A DNA stretch of 64,000 nt from Spyradosoma sp004558035 (GTDB taxonomy: Bacteria; Verrucomicrobiota; Verrucomicrobiia; Opitutales; UBA953), in assembly GCF_050314555.1 (NCBI RefSeq), contig NZ_JBNPNH010000006.1:1-64000 (forward strand), written 5' to 3'. A model generated the notes under the pieces. That model saw nothing but the letters and a program-made list of their open reading frames with translations. It ran no database searches and had not been told where the DNA came from. Every line of letters begins with the position of its first letter. The stretch's first letter is position 1. A program made the translations under genes and the position numbers. Positions 15,443 to 24,251 of this stretch are shown here, in pieces.

Positions 15443-18400
15443 ATGAGCTCAGATCTGAATTTCGACCTTTCCGCGCAGGCCGCGCCCTACGCGAAACCTG
15501 CCGAGAGGGCGCCCGAGGCGCTCCGCGAGGACGCTCCCGCGGCGGGCTCGGGCGGCGAGGCGCCGGACTTCGTGCACCTGCACGTGCATTCGCAGTATTC
15601 GATGCTCGACGGCGCGACGCGCATCGCGAGCGTCTCCGACAAGAAGACGAAGAAGCTCCTCGCTAAGGGGCTCGTGCAGAAGGCGAAGGAGCTGGGCATG
15701 CGCGCGGTCGCGCTCACGGACCACGGGAACATGTTCGGCGCGAAGCTTTTCTACGACACCTGCCGCGCGGAAAAGATCAAGCCGATCATCGGCTGCGAGG
15801 TGTACGTCGCGCGGCGCACGCGTTTCGACAAGGGGAAGAATCTTCCCGCGGGCGCGGACGAAAAGCTCGACCGTTCCGGCGACCACCTGATTCTGCTCGC
15901 GAAGAATCTGACGGGCTACCGCAACCTCGTGAAGCTCGTCTCCTTCGGCTGGACGGAGGGCTTCCACTACCGCCCGCGCGTGGACAAGGAGCTGCTCGAG
16001 CGCTACCACGAAGGGCTGATCTGCTCGAGCGCGTGCATCGCGGGCGAGATTCCGCGCGCGATTCTCGCCAAGGACGCGGCGAAGGCGGAGGCGGCGGCGC
16101 GGTGGTACAAGAAGGTCTTCGGCGACGATTTTTATCTGGAGATTCAGCGCCACCCGAACTCCGGCGAGCACAGCACGGAGGAGACGCGCGAAGTCTATCT
16201 GCGCGAGGTGCGCGCGGCGGAGGCGATTTTCGAGCTCGCGAAGAAGATCGGCGTCAAGGTCGTCGCGACGAACGACGTGCACTTTCTCGACGAGACGGAC
16301 GCGGACGCGCACGAGATTCTGCTCTGCCTGAGCACGGGGAAGAAGCTTTCCGACGAAAACCGCATGCGCTACACGCGCCAGGAATGGTTCAAGAGCAAGG
16401 AGGAGATGTTCGCGCTTTTCCGCGACCGCCCGGAGACGCTGAGCGCGACGACGGAGATCGCCGACAAGGTCGAGGAATACAAGCTGGACTCGCCGCCGAT
16501 CATGCCGTTCTTCCCGATTCCGGAGAGCTTCGGCACGGAGGCGGAATATGCGAAGCGCTTCGACGAGGCGGCGCTCGTCGCCCTCTGGGGCGCGGACCGC
16601 TACGAAAAGCTCGGCGGCTACGAAAAGGTGCTGCGCATCAAGCTCGAGAGCGACTATCTCGAACACCTCACGCTCGAAGGCGCGGCGCGGCGCTGGCCCG
16701 ACGGCGTTCCCGCGGAGGTGCGCGAGCGCATCGACTTCGAGCTGAACACGATCCGCACGATGGGCTTCCCGGGCTACTTTCTGATCGTGCAGGACTTCAT
16801 CGCGGCGGCGCGCGGGCTCGGCGTCATCGTCGGCCCCGGGCGCGGGAGCGCGGCGGGCTGCGTCGTCGCCTACTGTCTCGGCATCACCGGCATCGACCCG
16901 ACGAAGTACGACCTGCTGTTCGAGCGCTTTCTGAATCCGGACCGCATCTCCATGCCCGACATCGACATCGACTTCGACGACGCCGGGCGGCAGCGCGTGC
17001 TCGAATGGGTCACGCGCAAGTACGGGCAGGACCACGTCTCGCACATCGTCACGTTCGGCGTGATGGCGCCGAAGAGCGCGATCAAGGACGTGGCGCGCGT
17101 GCTCGAGCTGCCGCTTCCGGAGGCGAACGCGCTCGCGAAGCTCGTTCCCGCGACGCCGAAGATCACGATGTACAAGGCGATGGAGGAGGTGCCCGAGCTG
17201 AAGGAAAAGCTCGACGCGCCGGAGCCGCTCGTCGCGCGCACGATGCGCCTCGCGAACGTGCTCGACGGCACCGTGCGGCAGAACGGCGTCCACGCGTGCG
17301 GCATCCTCATCAGCCGCGACCCGCTCACGGAGACGATTCCCGTCATGCCGACGGACGGCGAGAGCCTGCTCACGACGCAGTACGACGGGCACTTCGTCGA
17401 GCCGATCGGGCTCATCAAGATGGACTTTCTCGGCCTGCGCACGCTGACGATCATCAAGGCGGCGCTCGCGAACATCCGCGAATCCACGGGGAAAGAGATC
17501 GACATCGACAGGATCCCGATGGACGACCGCGAGACCTTCGAGCTCTTTTCCGCGGGCAGGACGACGGCGCTCTTCCAGTTCGAGTCCGGCGGCATGAAGA
17601 AGCACCTCATGGCGCTGCGGCCGAACCGCTTCGAGGACCTCGTCGCGATGAACGCGCTCTACCGCCCGGGACCGATGGCCTACATTCCGCAGTTTATCCG
17701 GCGCAAGCACGGCGAGGAGCCCATCGTGTACGACCATCCGCTGATGGAAACGTATCTGAAGGACACTTACGGCATCACCGTCTATCAGGAGCAGGTCATG
17801 CTCCAGTCGCGCGCGCTCGGGCAGTTCACGCGCGGCGAGTCCGACACGCTCCGCAAGGCGATGGGCAAGAAGCAGGCGGAAATGATGGCGAAGCTGAAGG
17901 AGAAGTTCATCTCCGGCTGTCTCTCGAATCCGAAGTTCATGGAGGCGGACGTCTGCGGGAACGATCCGAAGAAGGCGACCGCGCTCTGCGAAAAGATCTG
18001 GAGCGACTGGGAGGCGTTCGCGCAGTACGCGTTCAACAAATCGCACTCCGTCTGCTACGCCTACGTCGCGTACCAGACGGGCTGGCTGAAGGCGCACTAT
18101 CCGGTGGAGTTCATGGCGTCCGTGCTCGACTCCGAAACCGGCAACCCGGAGAAGATGCTCTTCTTCATCGGCGAATGCGAAAGCATGGGCATCCGCGTGC
18201 TCGGACCGGACGTCAATTCCTCGCTGCTCGGCTTCGCGCCGGACGCCGCGAACAACGCGATCCGCTTCGGCTTCGGCGGACTCAAGGGGCTCGGCGAAAA
18301 GGTCGCCGAGGAAATCATCCGCGAGCGCAGGACGAACGGGAAGTACAAGAGCTTCCTCGACTTCATGCAGCGCATGGCGCGCGTCCGCGTCGTGAGCGTG

Positions 18401-19456
18401 GACGAATCCGGGGCGCGGCGGGAACAGAAGATCCAGTTCGGCCGCGGGCTGCAGGCGCTCATCGTCACGGGCGCGTTCGACGGCTGCGAGATCTTCGAAG
18501 ACCGCCGCCATCTGCTCGACTCCGCCGACGCCGTGCGCAATTCCTTCTCCAAGGAAGAGGAGGACGCGAGCCAGCTCGGGCTCTTCGACATGCTCGGCGG
18601 GGACGTCAGCGCGAATCTCAACAGCGATCTCATCTCGCGCGCGGGAACGCCGATGTCCGAGGCGGAAAAACTCCGCTGGGAGCGCGAGCTGCTCGGCTTC
18701 TACCTTTCCGGGCACCCGCTCGACGCGTTCGTGAAGCTCGACCGCGCGCTGACGACGTTCTCGGGCGCGTTCGAGGACTGCCGCCTTTCCCGCTACGAAA
18801 AGCACGACGTCCGCCTCTGCGGCATGTGTTCCGAAGTGAAGGTGAAGACCTCCAAGGACGGCCGCAAGTACATGACGCTCTTTCTGGAGACGCACACGGA
18901 CACCTACGACGTCTTCTGCTTCAGCGACGTCGTCAACCTCAAGTTCGTCACGCCGGGAATGCAGCTGCCCGACGGCCGCGTCGTCAAGAGCGGCGCGATG
19001 CTCGAGGACGGCACGATTCTCGAGGACGGCGCCGTGCTCGCGATCGACGGCGAGCTGCGTTTCGCGAAGCGCAAGAAGGACGCCGCCGAGGTCGCCGAAT
19101 GGCGCTTCACCGCCACGCGCATTTCGTCGCTGAAGCGCCAGGTGCCCGTGCTGCTGAAGAAGATCGTCTTCATCCTCGACGGCGCCTCGCCGGAACCCGT
19201 CCGCGACTTTCTCGCGGAAAAGCTGCTGCCGCACATCGCGAACAATCCCGGCGGCACGGAAATCGCGCTCGCGCTCGCCGTGGACGGAGACCGCGAGACG
19301 CTCGCGCAGGCGGAGCTCGGCGAGGGCATGACGGCGTTCTTCCCGGCGGAGGCGTTCCGGAAACTCGCGGAAGATCCCGCCGTGCTCGGCTACGAGATCG
19401 TTCCCGTCGCGCCCTACAGGCGGCCGTCGCGCTTTCCCGCGCGCGAGAGGGCCTGA
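15443..19456 (+). CDS. dnaE: DNA polymerase III alpha subunit
   Basis: A 1337-residue replicative polymerase. ATG 15443 gives a 40-residue Ala/Pro-rich extension before the PHP domain (HLHVHS at 45-50, SMLDG). The polymerase core carries the catalytic aspartates in PDIDIDFDD at 505-513, preceded by GPGRGSAAG. KKQAEMMAK and YAFNKSHSVCYA mark the fingers region. A C-terminal OB-fold lies around residues 1110-1170 (VRLCGMCSEVK). No 3'-5' exonuclease is inserted in the PHP domain, so this is DnaE rather than PolC. Length is slightly above the E. coli enzyme (1160) because of the N-terminal extension and a longer C-terminus. It is followed 34 bases later by alr. The open frame extends far upstream, but that part overlaps slyX in another frame and is not coding. 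Confidence 0.97.
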   Translation: MSSDLNFDLSAQAAPYAKPAERAPEALREDAPAAGSGGEAPDFVHLHVHSQYSMLDGATRIASVSDKKTKKLLAKGLVQKAKELGMRAVALTDHGNMFGAKLFYDTCRAEKIKPIIGCEVYVARRTRFDKGKNLPAGADEKLDRSGDHLILLAKNLTGYRNLVKLVSFGWTEGFHYRPRVDKELLERYHEGLICSSACIAGEIPRAILAKDAAKAEAAARWYKKVFGDDFYLEIQRHPNSGEHSTEETREVYLREVRAAEAIFELAKKIGVKVVATNDVHFLDETDADAHEILLCLSTGKKLSDENRMRYTRQEWFKSKEEMFALFRDRPETLSATTEIADKVEEYKLDSPPIMPFFPIPESFGTEAEYAKRFDEAALVALWGADRYEKLGGYEKVLRIKLESDYLEHLTLEGAARRWPDGVPAEVRERIDFELNTIRTMGFPGYFLIVQDFIAAARGLGVIVGPGRGSAAGCVVAYCLGITGIDPTKYDLLFERFLNPDRISMPDIDIDFDDAGRQRVLEWVTRKYGQDHVSHIVTFGVMAPKSAIKDVARVLELPLPEANALAKLVPATPKITMYKAMEEVPELKEKLDAPEPLVARTMRLANVLDGTVRQNGVHACGILISRDPLTETIPVMPTDGESLLTTQYDGHFVEPIGLIKMDFLGLRTLTIIKAALANIRESTGKEIDIDRIPMDDRETFELFSAGRTTALFQFESGGMKKHLMALRPNRFEDLVAMNALYRPGPMAYIPQFIRRKHGEEPIVYDHPLMETYLKDTYGITVYQEQVMLQSRALGQFTRGESDTLRKAMGKKQAEMMAKLKEKFISGCLSNPKFMEADVCGNDPKKATALCEKIWSDWEAFAQYAFNKSHSVCYAYVAYQTGWLKAHYPVEFMASVLDSETGNPEKMLFFIGECESMGIRVLGPDVNSSLLGFAPDAANNAIRFGFGGLKGLGEKVAEEIIRERRTNGKYKSFLDFMQRMARVRVVSVDESGARREQKIQFGRGLQALIVTGAFDGCEIFEDRRHLLDSADAVRNSFSKEEEDASQLGLFDMLGGDVSANLNSDLISRAGTPMSEAEKLRWERELLGFYLSGHPLDAFVKLDRALTTFSGAFEDCRLSRYEKHDVRLCGMCSEVKVKTSKDGRKYMTLFLETHTDTYDVFCFSDVVNLKFVTPGMQLPDGRVVKSGAMLEDGTILEDGAVLAIDGELRFAKRKKDAAEVAEWRFTATRISSLKRQVPVLLKKIVFILDGASPEPVRDFLAEKLLPHIANNPGGTEIALALAVDGDRETLAQAELGEGMTAFFPAEAFRKLAEDPAVLGYEIVPVAPYRRPSRFPARERA

Positions 19457-19490
19457 GGCTTCCCGAAAAAATCACAACCGCGAAATCGTC

Positions 19491-20633
19491 ATGAACGCCG
19501 TTTCACATCTCCCGCGCGCATGGGCGGAAATCGACTTGCCCGCCTTCGAGCGCAACGTCGGAAAAATCAAGGCGTCGCTCCCGCCGCACATCCGCTACAT
19601 CGCCGTCGTCAAGGCGGACGGCTACGGGCACGGCGTCGGACACATCGTCGAGCGCCTGCTGCAGTGCGGGATCGACGCCTTCGCCGTCGCCAACGCGCGC
19701 GAGGGCGCGGACGTCCGCTACGTCGCGCCGCAGTCCGAGATCTTCATCCTCGGCCCCACGCTGCCGGAAGAGGCGGAGTCCGCCGTCGCAGACCGCCTCA
19801 CCGTCGCCGTCTCCGACGCGGAGGAGGCGCGCGCGCTGTCCGCGCTCGCCGAGTCCCGCGGAACGCGCGTCGCCGTGAACCTGAAGATCGACACGGGCAT
19901 GGGACGCATGGGCGTCTGGCACGAGAACGCGGCGCCGCTCGCGGAGCTGCTCGCGGAGCTTCCGGGCGTCGATTTCCGCGGCGTGTTCACGCATTTCTCC
20001 AGCGCCGACACCTCGTTCGAATACACGCAGCTGCAGCGCGCGCGCTTCCTCGCCGCCGTCGGAAAGATTCCGGAGAGTATCCGCGAAAAACTTACGATTC
20101 ACGCGGACAATTCCGCCGGGCTCGAGACCTTTTCGCGGGAACGCCCGTTCAACGCCGTGCGCGTCGGCATTCTCCAGTACGGGCTTCCGCCCGCGCCGGG
20201 AACGCTCTTCGAGAAGATTTCGCCGGAGCCCGTGCTCTCCTTCCGTTCCCGCGTCGGGCTCGTGAAGACGCTGCCCGCGGGAACGCCGGTCAGCTACAAC
20301 CGCACGAAGACCCTCGCGCGCGAGACGCGCGTCGCGATCGTCACCGCCGGATACGGCGACGGCATTCCCACCGCCGCGAGCAACCGCGCGAGCTTTCTGC
20401 TGCACGGCAGACGCGTTCCCGTGCTCGGACGCGTGACGATGGACCAGACGCTCGTGGACGTCTCCGACGTTCCCGAAGCGCGCGTCGGCGACGTCGTCAC
20501 GCTCATCGGCGCCGCCGACGGCGCCTCCGTCTCGATCGAGGAATTCTGCGCCTGGGGAGACTGCATTTCCTGGGAGGCGCTCGTCTCCATCACGAAGCGC
20601 GTCCCGCGCATCTACGAAGGCCTCCGCCGCTGA
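19491..20633 (+). CDS. alr: alanine racemase
   Basis: A 380-residue PLP enzyme interconverting L- and D-alanine for peptidoglycan. The N-terminal TIM-barrel domain carries the PLP lysine K41 in VVKADGYGHG. The C-terminal domain carries the second catalytic base Tyr288 in AGYGDG. GMGRMG and RVTMDQTLVDV are family landmarks. Length is typical (360-380). It lies 34 bases behind dnaE and is probably co-transcribed with it. A hairpin with a T-run at 20748-20771 is the first terminator after it. Confidence 0.95.
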   Translation: MNAVSHLPRAWAEIDLPAFERNVGKIKASLPPHIRYIAVVKADGYGHGVGHIVERLLQCGIDAFAVANAREGADVRYVAPQSEIFILGPTLPEEAESAVADRLTVAVSDAEEARALSALAESRGTRVAVNLKIDTGMGRMGVWHENAAPLAELLAELPGVDFRGVFTHFSSADTSFEYTQLQRARFLAAVGKIPESIREKLTIHADNSAGLETFSRERPFNAVRVGILQYGLPPAPGTLFEKISPEPVLSFRSRVGLVKTLPAGTPVSYNRTKTLARETRVAIVTAGYGDGIPTAASNRASFLLHGRRVPVLGRVTMDQTLVDVSDVPEARVGDVVTLIGAADGASVSIEEFCAWGDCISWEALVSITKRVPRIYEGLRR

Positions 20634-20732
20634 GCCCCTCGGTTTAAAATACCGGGGCAAGCCTAATTTTCGCCCACGGGAAACACGGACGAACACGGAA
20701 TTCGTCGTTCGGCTAAGATTCGCGGGAACACA

Positions 20733-20747
20733 GGGGGGGGGGGGGGG
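20733..20747. repeat. 15-base poly-G tract
   Basis: An uninterrupted run of 15 G inside the inverted-repeat element, directly before a terminator hairpin. Such runs slip in replication and are also a common place for assembly error. Confidence 0.85.
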
Positions 20748-20771
20748 AAGCGGCGTTCCTGCCGCTTTTTT
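20748..20771 (+). terminator. rho-independent terminator behind alr
   Basis: AAGCGGC (20748-20754) pairs with GCCGCTT (20761-20767) around a six-base loop, followed by T at 20766-20771. It lies inside the inverted-repeat element, so it would move relative to the next gene if that element inverts. Confidence 0.6.
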
Positions 20772-20991
20772 GAAGTTTGCCTGAAAGCAATTTCGAGGAA
20801 GCGACAGGAATGTCGCCTCTCCTTTGATTCTTCTTTAATTGTTATTGAAATTCTTGCGTTTATGCGGATTCGGCGTCGTCTTGCACCGGTATTTTAAACC
20901 GAGGATGATAATGCGCAAGAATCGAGTCGACTTTGGCGGGAATCGTTCCCGCCGGACTCCGTTCTTTTTTAACCTATAAAACTACATCAGA

Positions 20992-21786
20992 ATGAACAAA
21001 CATCTTACAGTCGCCGCCCTTCTCGTCGCGGGTGCGGCTCTCGCCAACGCGGCGACCGATTTGCGGTATCATAAATCTGCTGCAGCGACGCCAGGTCTCC
21101 TCGACGTCAGTAGCTACGGCTACTTTTGGAATTTATGGGATGATACCTTAAAGACTCGCCCGTCTGGGCCTGACTCAAATGGCTTAAACAACGCATGGGC
21201 AGGCGTGCCTAAAACAGCCGATACAACTAAGGATTCCGAGGGGAGCGTCTACAAGGCGCTCACGACGGTCGGAAATACGGATTACAACTTGATCTTTTCG
21301 CAAGCCGACGCAGTTTCTCTTTCCGTGAACACCGCTGTTTACTTCGATTCTTTCGATGTGGCGTCATCCGTTCCCTCGTCGTTTACATTGGATTTTGGGA
21401 CGTCCGGTTCAATTACGGCAAAAAGTAAATTGAATTTTGGCACGAAAGTAAAAGAAGAGGGCGGAAGCATCAACATTGTGGCTTCCGGAATTGCCGCCGG
21501 CGCGGAGCGCCTTCTGCTCTCAACGGAAAATCAGAATGGAATTTGGAACTTGACCGATGCCAATAGCGTTATGTTGAGGGTCGACGGATATGACACGTTA
21601 GGGTTGGTGTCGGAAGGAACGACGCTTTCAGCCGGGCAGGCGGCGTTGGTTTATAAGAATAAGGGACTTTACCTCGTTTCCGGCATCCCCGAGCCGTCGG
21701 CGTTCGGGCTGTTGGCGGGCTTGGGCGCGCTGGCGCTCGCGGCGTCGCGTCGTCGTCGCAAAAAAAGCCTGACGCGCAGAGCTTGA
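20992..21786 (+). CDS. PEP-CTERM sorting-domain surface protein
   Basis: A 264-residue exported protein with a signal peptide (MNKHLTVAALLVAGAALANA) and a C-terminal PEP-CTERM anchor. The anchor is IPEPSAFGLLAGLG, a hydrophobic helix, then the basic SRRRRKK cluster. Such anchors are processed by exosortase in verrucomicrobia and others. The middle part is beta-rich and rich in Ser/Thr/Gly without a recognised domain. Codon use is less GC-rich than in the neighbouring housekeeping genes, as in many surface proteins. It is preceded by the inverted-repeat element and followed by a strong terminator, so it is a single-gene unit. Exosortase is not in the window. Confidence 0.85.
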   Translation: MNKHLTVAALLVAGAALANAATDLRYHKSAAATPGLLDVSSYGYFWNLWDDTLKTRPSGPDSNGLNNAWAGVPKTADTTKDSEGSVYKALTTVGNTDYNLIFSQADAVSLSVNTAVYFDSFDVASSVPSSFTLDFGTSGSITAKSKLNFGTKVKEEGGSINIVASGIAAGAERLLLSTENQNGIWNLTDANSVMLRVDGYDTLGLVSEGTTLSAGQAALVYKNKGLYLVSGIPEPSAFGLLAGLGALALAASRRRRKKSLTRRA

Positions 21787-21798
21787 AGCGACTTCATC

Positions 21799-21836
21799 GC
21801 GTTCCCGCGTTTCGTTTCGCGGGAACGCTTTTTTTT
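21799..21836 (+). terminator. terminator built from inverted GCGGGAACGC motifs
   Basis: GCGTTCCCGCG (21799-21809) pairs perfectly with CGCGGGAACGC (21818-21828) around an eight-base loop, followed by eight T. It terminates the PEP-CTERM gene and is made of two copies of the window-wide motif in opposite orientation. Confidence 0.9.
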
Positions 21837-21999
21837 GCGCGCGTTCGCCGCGTCGTCGAGCTTCGTCTTCGCGGGAACGCTTTCGGGGCGACGGCGTTCC
21901 CGCCGCTTTGCGGAGATTTTCTCCGCGTCGGTCCTTTCAGCTTTTGCGCTTCTGAAATTCGCTCGCGGGAACGCCGAAAACGGTGTATTTTTCGCCGCC

Positions 22000-22314
22000 A
22001 TGAAAAAACGTCTTTCGATTTTTGCGCTTCTCTGCGCCGTCGCTCTCTGCGGGAACGGGTGCACCTATTTCATGCTGTGGAAAATTTCGTCGCACGAGCA
22101 TGACGAGACTGCCGCCGACCGCGAGATGCGCGCGCTCGAGGAAGACCGCGCGCTGCGGATGCAGAACGACGCGAACTACACGGACCAGCAGATCAACGCC
22201 GTGAACGCGCGTTCGTCCGTCGGCACGCGTCGTTCGACGACGTCGCGCCCGCTCTCAATCGAAGAGCTGCGCGAACAGCAGGAGCGCGAGCGCGAGGCGC
22301 GCAGAAAGCGCTGA
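22000..22314 (+). CDS. small exported, probably lipid-anchored, coiled-coil protein
   Basis: A 104-residue protein starting at ATG 22000 (MKKRLSIFALLC). The leader is a signal peptide ending near GNGC, which could be a relaxed lipobox. The mature part is short, highly charged and helical (ETAADREMRALEEDRALRM; a C-terminal Arg/Glu-rich helix). No family recognised. It stands 48 bases upstream of oppB in the same direction, but a functional link is not evident. Confidence 0.65.
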   Translation: MKKRLSIFALLCAVALCGNGCTYFMLWKISSHEHDETAADREMRALEEDRALRMQNDANYTDQQINAVNARSSVGTRRSTTSRPLSIEELREQQEREREARRKR

Positions 22315-22362
22315 TTCCGCGTTCCCGCGGGGCGTTCCCGCGTTTTTCGAGATTCGCAAAAA

Positions 22363-23280
22363 ATGTTCCGTTTCGTTCTGAGGCGCCTGCTTGAGGCCGT
22401 TCCCGTGCTTTTCGTGGTGGCGACGGCGACGTTTTTTCTCGCGCGCTTCGCGCCGGGCGGGCCTTTCGACGAGGCGCGTCCGCTCCCGCCCGAGGTCAAG
22501 GCGCAGATGGACGCGCATTACGGTCTGGACAAGCCTCTCGGCGTGCAGTACGTGCGGTTTCTCGGCAATCTCGCGCGCGGCGATTTCGGGCCTTCCTACA
22601 AGTATCACGGCTGGAGCGTGAACGAGCTGATCGCGGACCGCGTTCCCGCGTCGCTCGCGCTCGGCGGCGGGGCGCTGGCGATCGCGCTCGCGCTGGGGAT
22701 TCCGCTGGGCTGCGTCGCTTCGATAAAGCCGGACTCGTGGCTGGACCGGCTGCCGACGGGCATCGCGACGCTCGGCATCTGTCTGCCGACCTTCGTCATC
22801 GGTCCGTTGCTGGTGCTGATTTTTTCGGTTTGGCTGGGCTGGTTCAACGCGTCGGGGTGGAACGTTCCCTCGGATTTCGTGCTGCCTTCGCTGACGTTGG
22901 GGCTCGTTTACGCGGCGCCGGTCGCGCGGCTGATGCGCGCGTCGATGCTTGAAGTGCGCGGCGCCGACTACATGAAGACGGCTCGCGCGAAGGGGCTCTC
23001 GCCGCTGCGCGTTTATTTCGTGCACGGGCTGCGCAACGCGCTGATTCCCGTGGTCTCCTACGTCGCGCCGACGGCGGCGGGGCTGATTTCCGGTTCGTTC
23101 GTCGTGGAATCGATGTTCAACGTTCCCGGGCTCGGTCAGTTTTTCGTCAAGGCGGCGTTCAACCGCGACTTCACGATGATCGTCGGCACGGTGATGTTTT
23201 ACGCGGTCGTTCTCGTCGGGCTGAACCTGCTGGGCGAAATCGTGCTCGCGAAGCTCAATCCGCGCGTGCGGCTCGACTGA
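22363..23280 (+). CDS. oppB: peptide ABC transporter permease, OppB type
   Basis: A 305-residue inner-membrane permease with the family start (MFRFVLRRLLEAVPVLFVV) and about six membrane helices. The cytoplasmic EAA loop ARAKGLSPLRVYFVHGLRNAL contacts the ATPase. FVVESMFNVPGLG is a signature of the DppB/OppB family. Its usual partners OppC, OppD and OppF are not adjacent. A matching periplasmic binding protein is encoded 20 kb away at 43992-45746. The next gene downstream is an unrelated dehydrogenase. Confidence 0.93.
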   Translation: MFRFVLRRLLEAVPVLFVVATATFFLARFAPGGPFDEARPLPPEVKAQMDAHYGLDKPLGVQYVRFLGNLARGDFGPSYKYHGWSVNELIADRVPASLALGGGALAIALALGIPLGCVASIKPDSWLDRLPTGIATLGICLPTFVIGPLLVLIFSVWLGWFNASGWNVPSDFVLPSLTLGLVYAAPVARLMRASMLEVRGADYMKTARAKGLSPLRVYFVHGLRNALIPVVSYVAPTAAGLISGSFVVESMFNVPGLGQFFVKAAFNRDFTMIVGTVMFYAVVLVGLNLLGEIVLAKLNPRVRLD

Positions 23281-23333
23281 GCGCCCTCAAGCTCCATCAA
23301 CCTTTAACCTTTAATCTTTCCTCCCTTCCCGTC

Positions 23334-24113
23334 ATGAAAGCCCTGATCACCGGAGCGAGCGGCGGCATCGGCCGCGAGATCGCGAGAGTTTTGGCGGAGC
23401 GCGGCTGCGCGCTCATTTTGTGTTCCCGCGACGAAGCGGCGCTGAACGCCGTCGCGGCGGAGCTCGCGCGCGTTCCCGTGCGCACGATCGCGCTCGACCT
23501 TTCCGTCGAGGAAAACTGCCGCAGGCTGCACGCGATGACGCGCGACGAGGGCGTGGACGTGCTCGTCAACAACGCCGGTTTCGGCGTCTTCGGCGCCTTC
23601 GACGAGACGGACTTGGACGCGGAGCTCAACCTGATCGACCTGAACGTGCGCGCCGTGCACGTGCTGACGAAGCTCTTCCTGCGCGATTTCATCGCGCGCG
23701 GGAACGCCGCCGCGCCGTGCCGCATTCTGAACGTGTCGTCGATGGCGGGATTCTTCGCGGGACCGCTTTTCGCGTCCTACTACGCTTCGAAGAACTACGT
23801 GACGCGCCTTTCCGAAGGCGTCGCGGAGGAGCTGCGGCGGAAACGCGCGAACGTGACGATTTCGCTCTTGTGCCCGGGTCCGGTCCCGACGGGCTTCGGC
23901 GCGCGCGCGGGCGTCTCCTTCGGGCTCGCGGGAACGCCGGCGCGCGCCGTCGCGGAAGCCGCCGTGCGCGGCATGCTCGCGGGCAGACTCTACGTCGTTC
24001 CGGGTTTTTCCAACAAAATCCTGCGTTTCCTCGGCGCGCTGTTTTCGTCGCGCTTCGCCGCCCGAATCGTCTATCGCCTCCAAAGCTCGAAGACTCTCGC
24101 GCGGCGGAAGTGA
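23334..24113 (+). CDS. short-chain dehydrogenase/reductase
   Basis: A 259-residue SDR enzyme with the Rossmann nucleotide motif TGASGGIG (residues 6-13), NNAG near residue 80 and the catalytic Ser...YxxxK set (NVSSMAG then YYASKNYV). The Arg in CSRDE after the second strand suggests NADP(H) preference. The SDR group (DltE/YqjQ-like, with a C-terminal hydrophobic region AARIVYRLQSS) does not tell the substrate. It lies between oppB and sucC without close coupling to either. Confidence 0.88.
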   Translation: MKALITGASGGIGREIARVLAERGCALILCSRDEAALNAVAAELARVPVRTIALDLSVEENCRRLHAMTRDEGVDVLVNNAGFGVFGAFDETDLDAELNLIDLNVRAVHVLTKLFLRDFIARGNAAAPCRILNVSSMAGFFAGPLFASYYASKNYVTRLSEGVAEELRRKRANVTISLLCPGPVPTGFGARAGVSFGLAGTPARAVAEAAVRGMLAGRLYVVPGFSNKILRFLGALFSSRFAARIVYRLQSSKTLARRK

Positions 24114-24251
24114 GAAATTCTTTTCCGCCGCGTCCGTTTTTCCTCTTGCAAGAAAGGGGGCGCGGGGGGAGAATGTCGGAACGAGCTCGTTTCAGCGGCC
24201 GACGGACATGCCGTTCCCGGAGCTCCGATTTTCAAAACAATCCAAAAAATC

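Larger units (their letters stand above)
20637..20904. repeat. inverted-repeat-bounded segment upstream of a PEP-CTERM gene
   Basis: The 25-base arms 20637-20661 and 20880-20904 are inverted copies with one mismatch (CCTCGGTTTAAAATACCGG, then G or T, then GCAAG). They enclose 218 bases and end 87 bases before the start of the PEP-CTERM gene at 20992. The interior holds a 15-G run, a terminator hairpin (20748-20771) and a second hairpin (GCGACAGGAATGTCGC) near 20800. The left interior (GCAAGCCTAATTTTCGCCCA) matches the same position of the element at 33463-33786. It could be an invertible switch or a small non-autonomous mobile element. Confidence 0.75.

Noticed and set aside
15449..19234. 1261-residue minus-strand frame opposite dnaE and the 1153-residue plus-strand frame 16033-19494
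   Set aside because: Both are out-of-frame reflections of dnaE, whose own motifs are intact.
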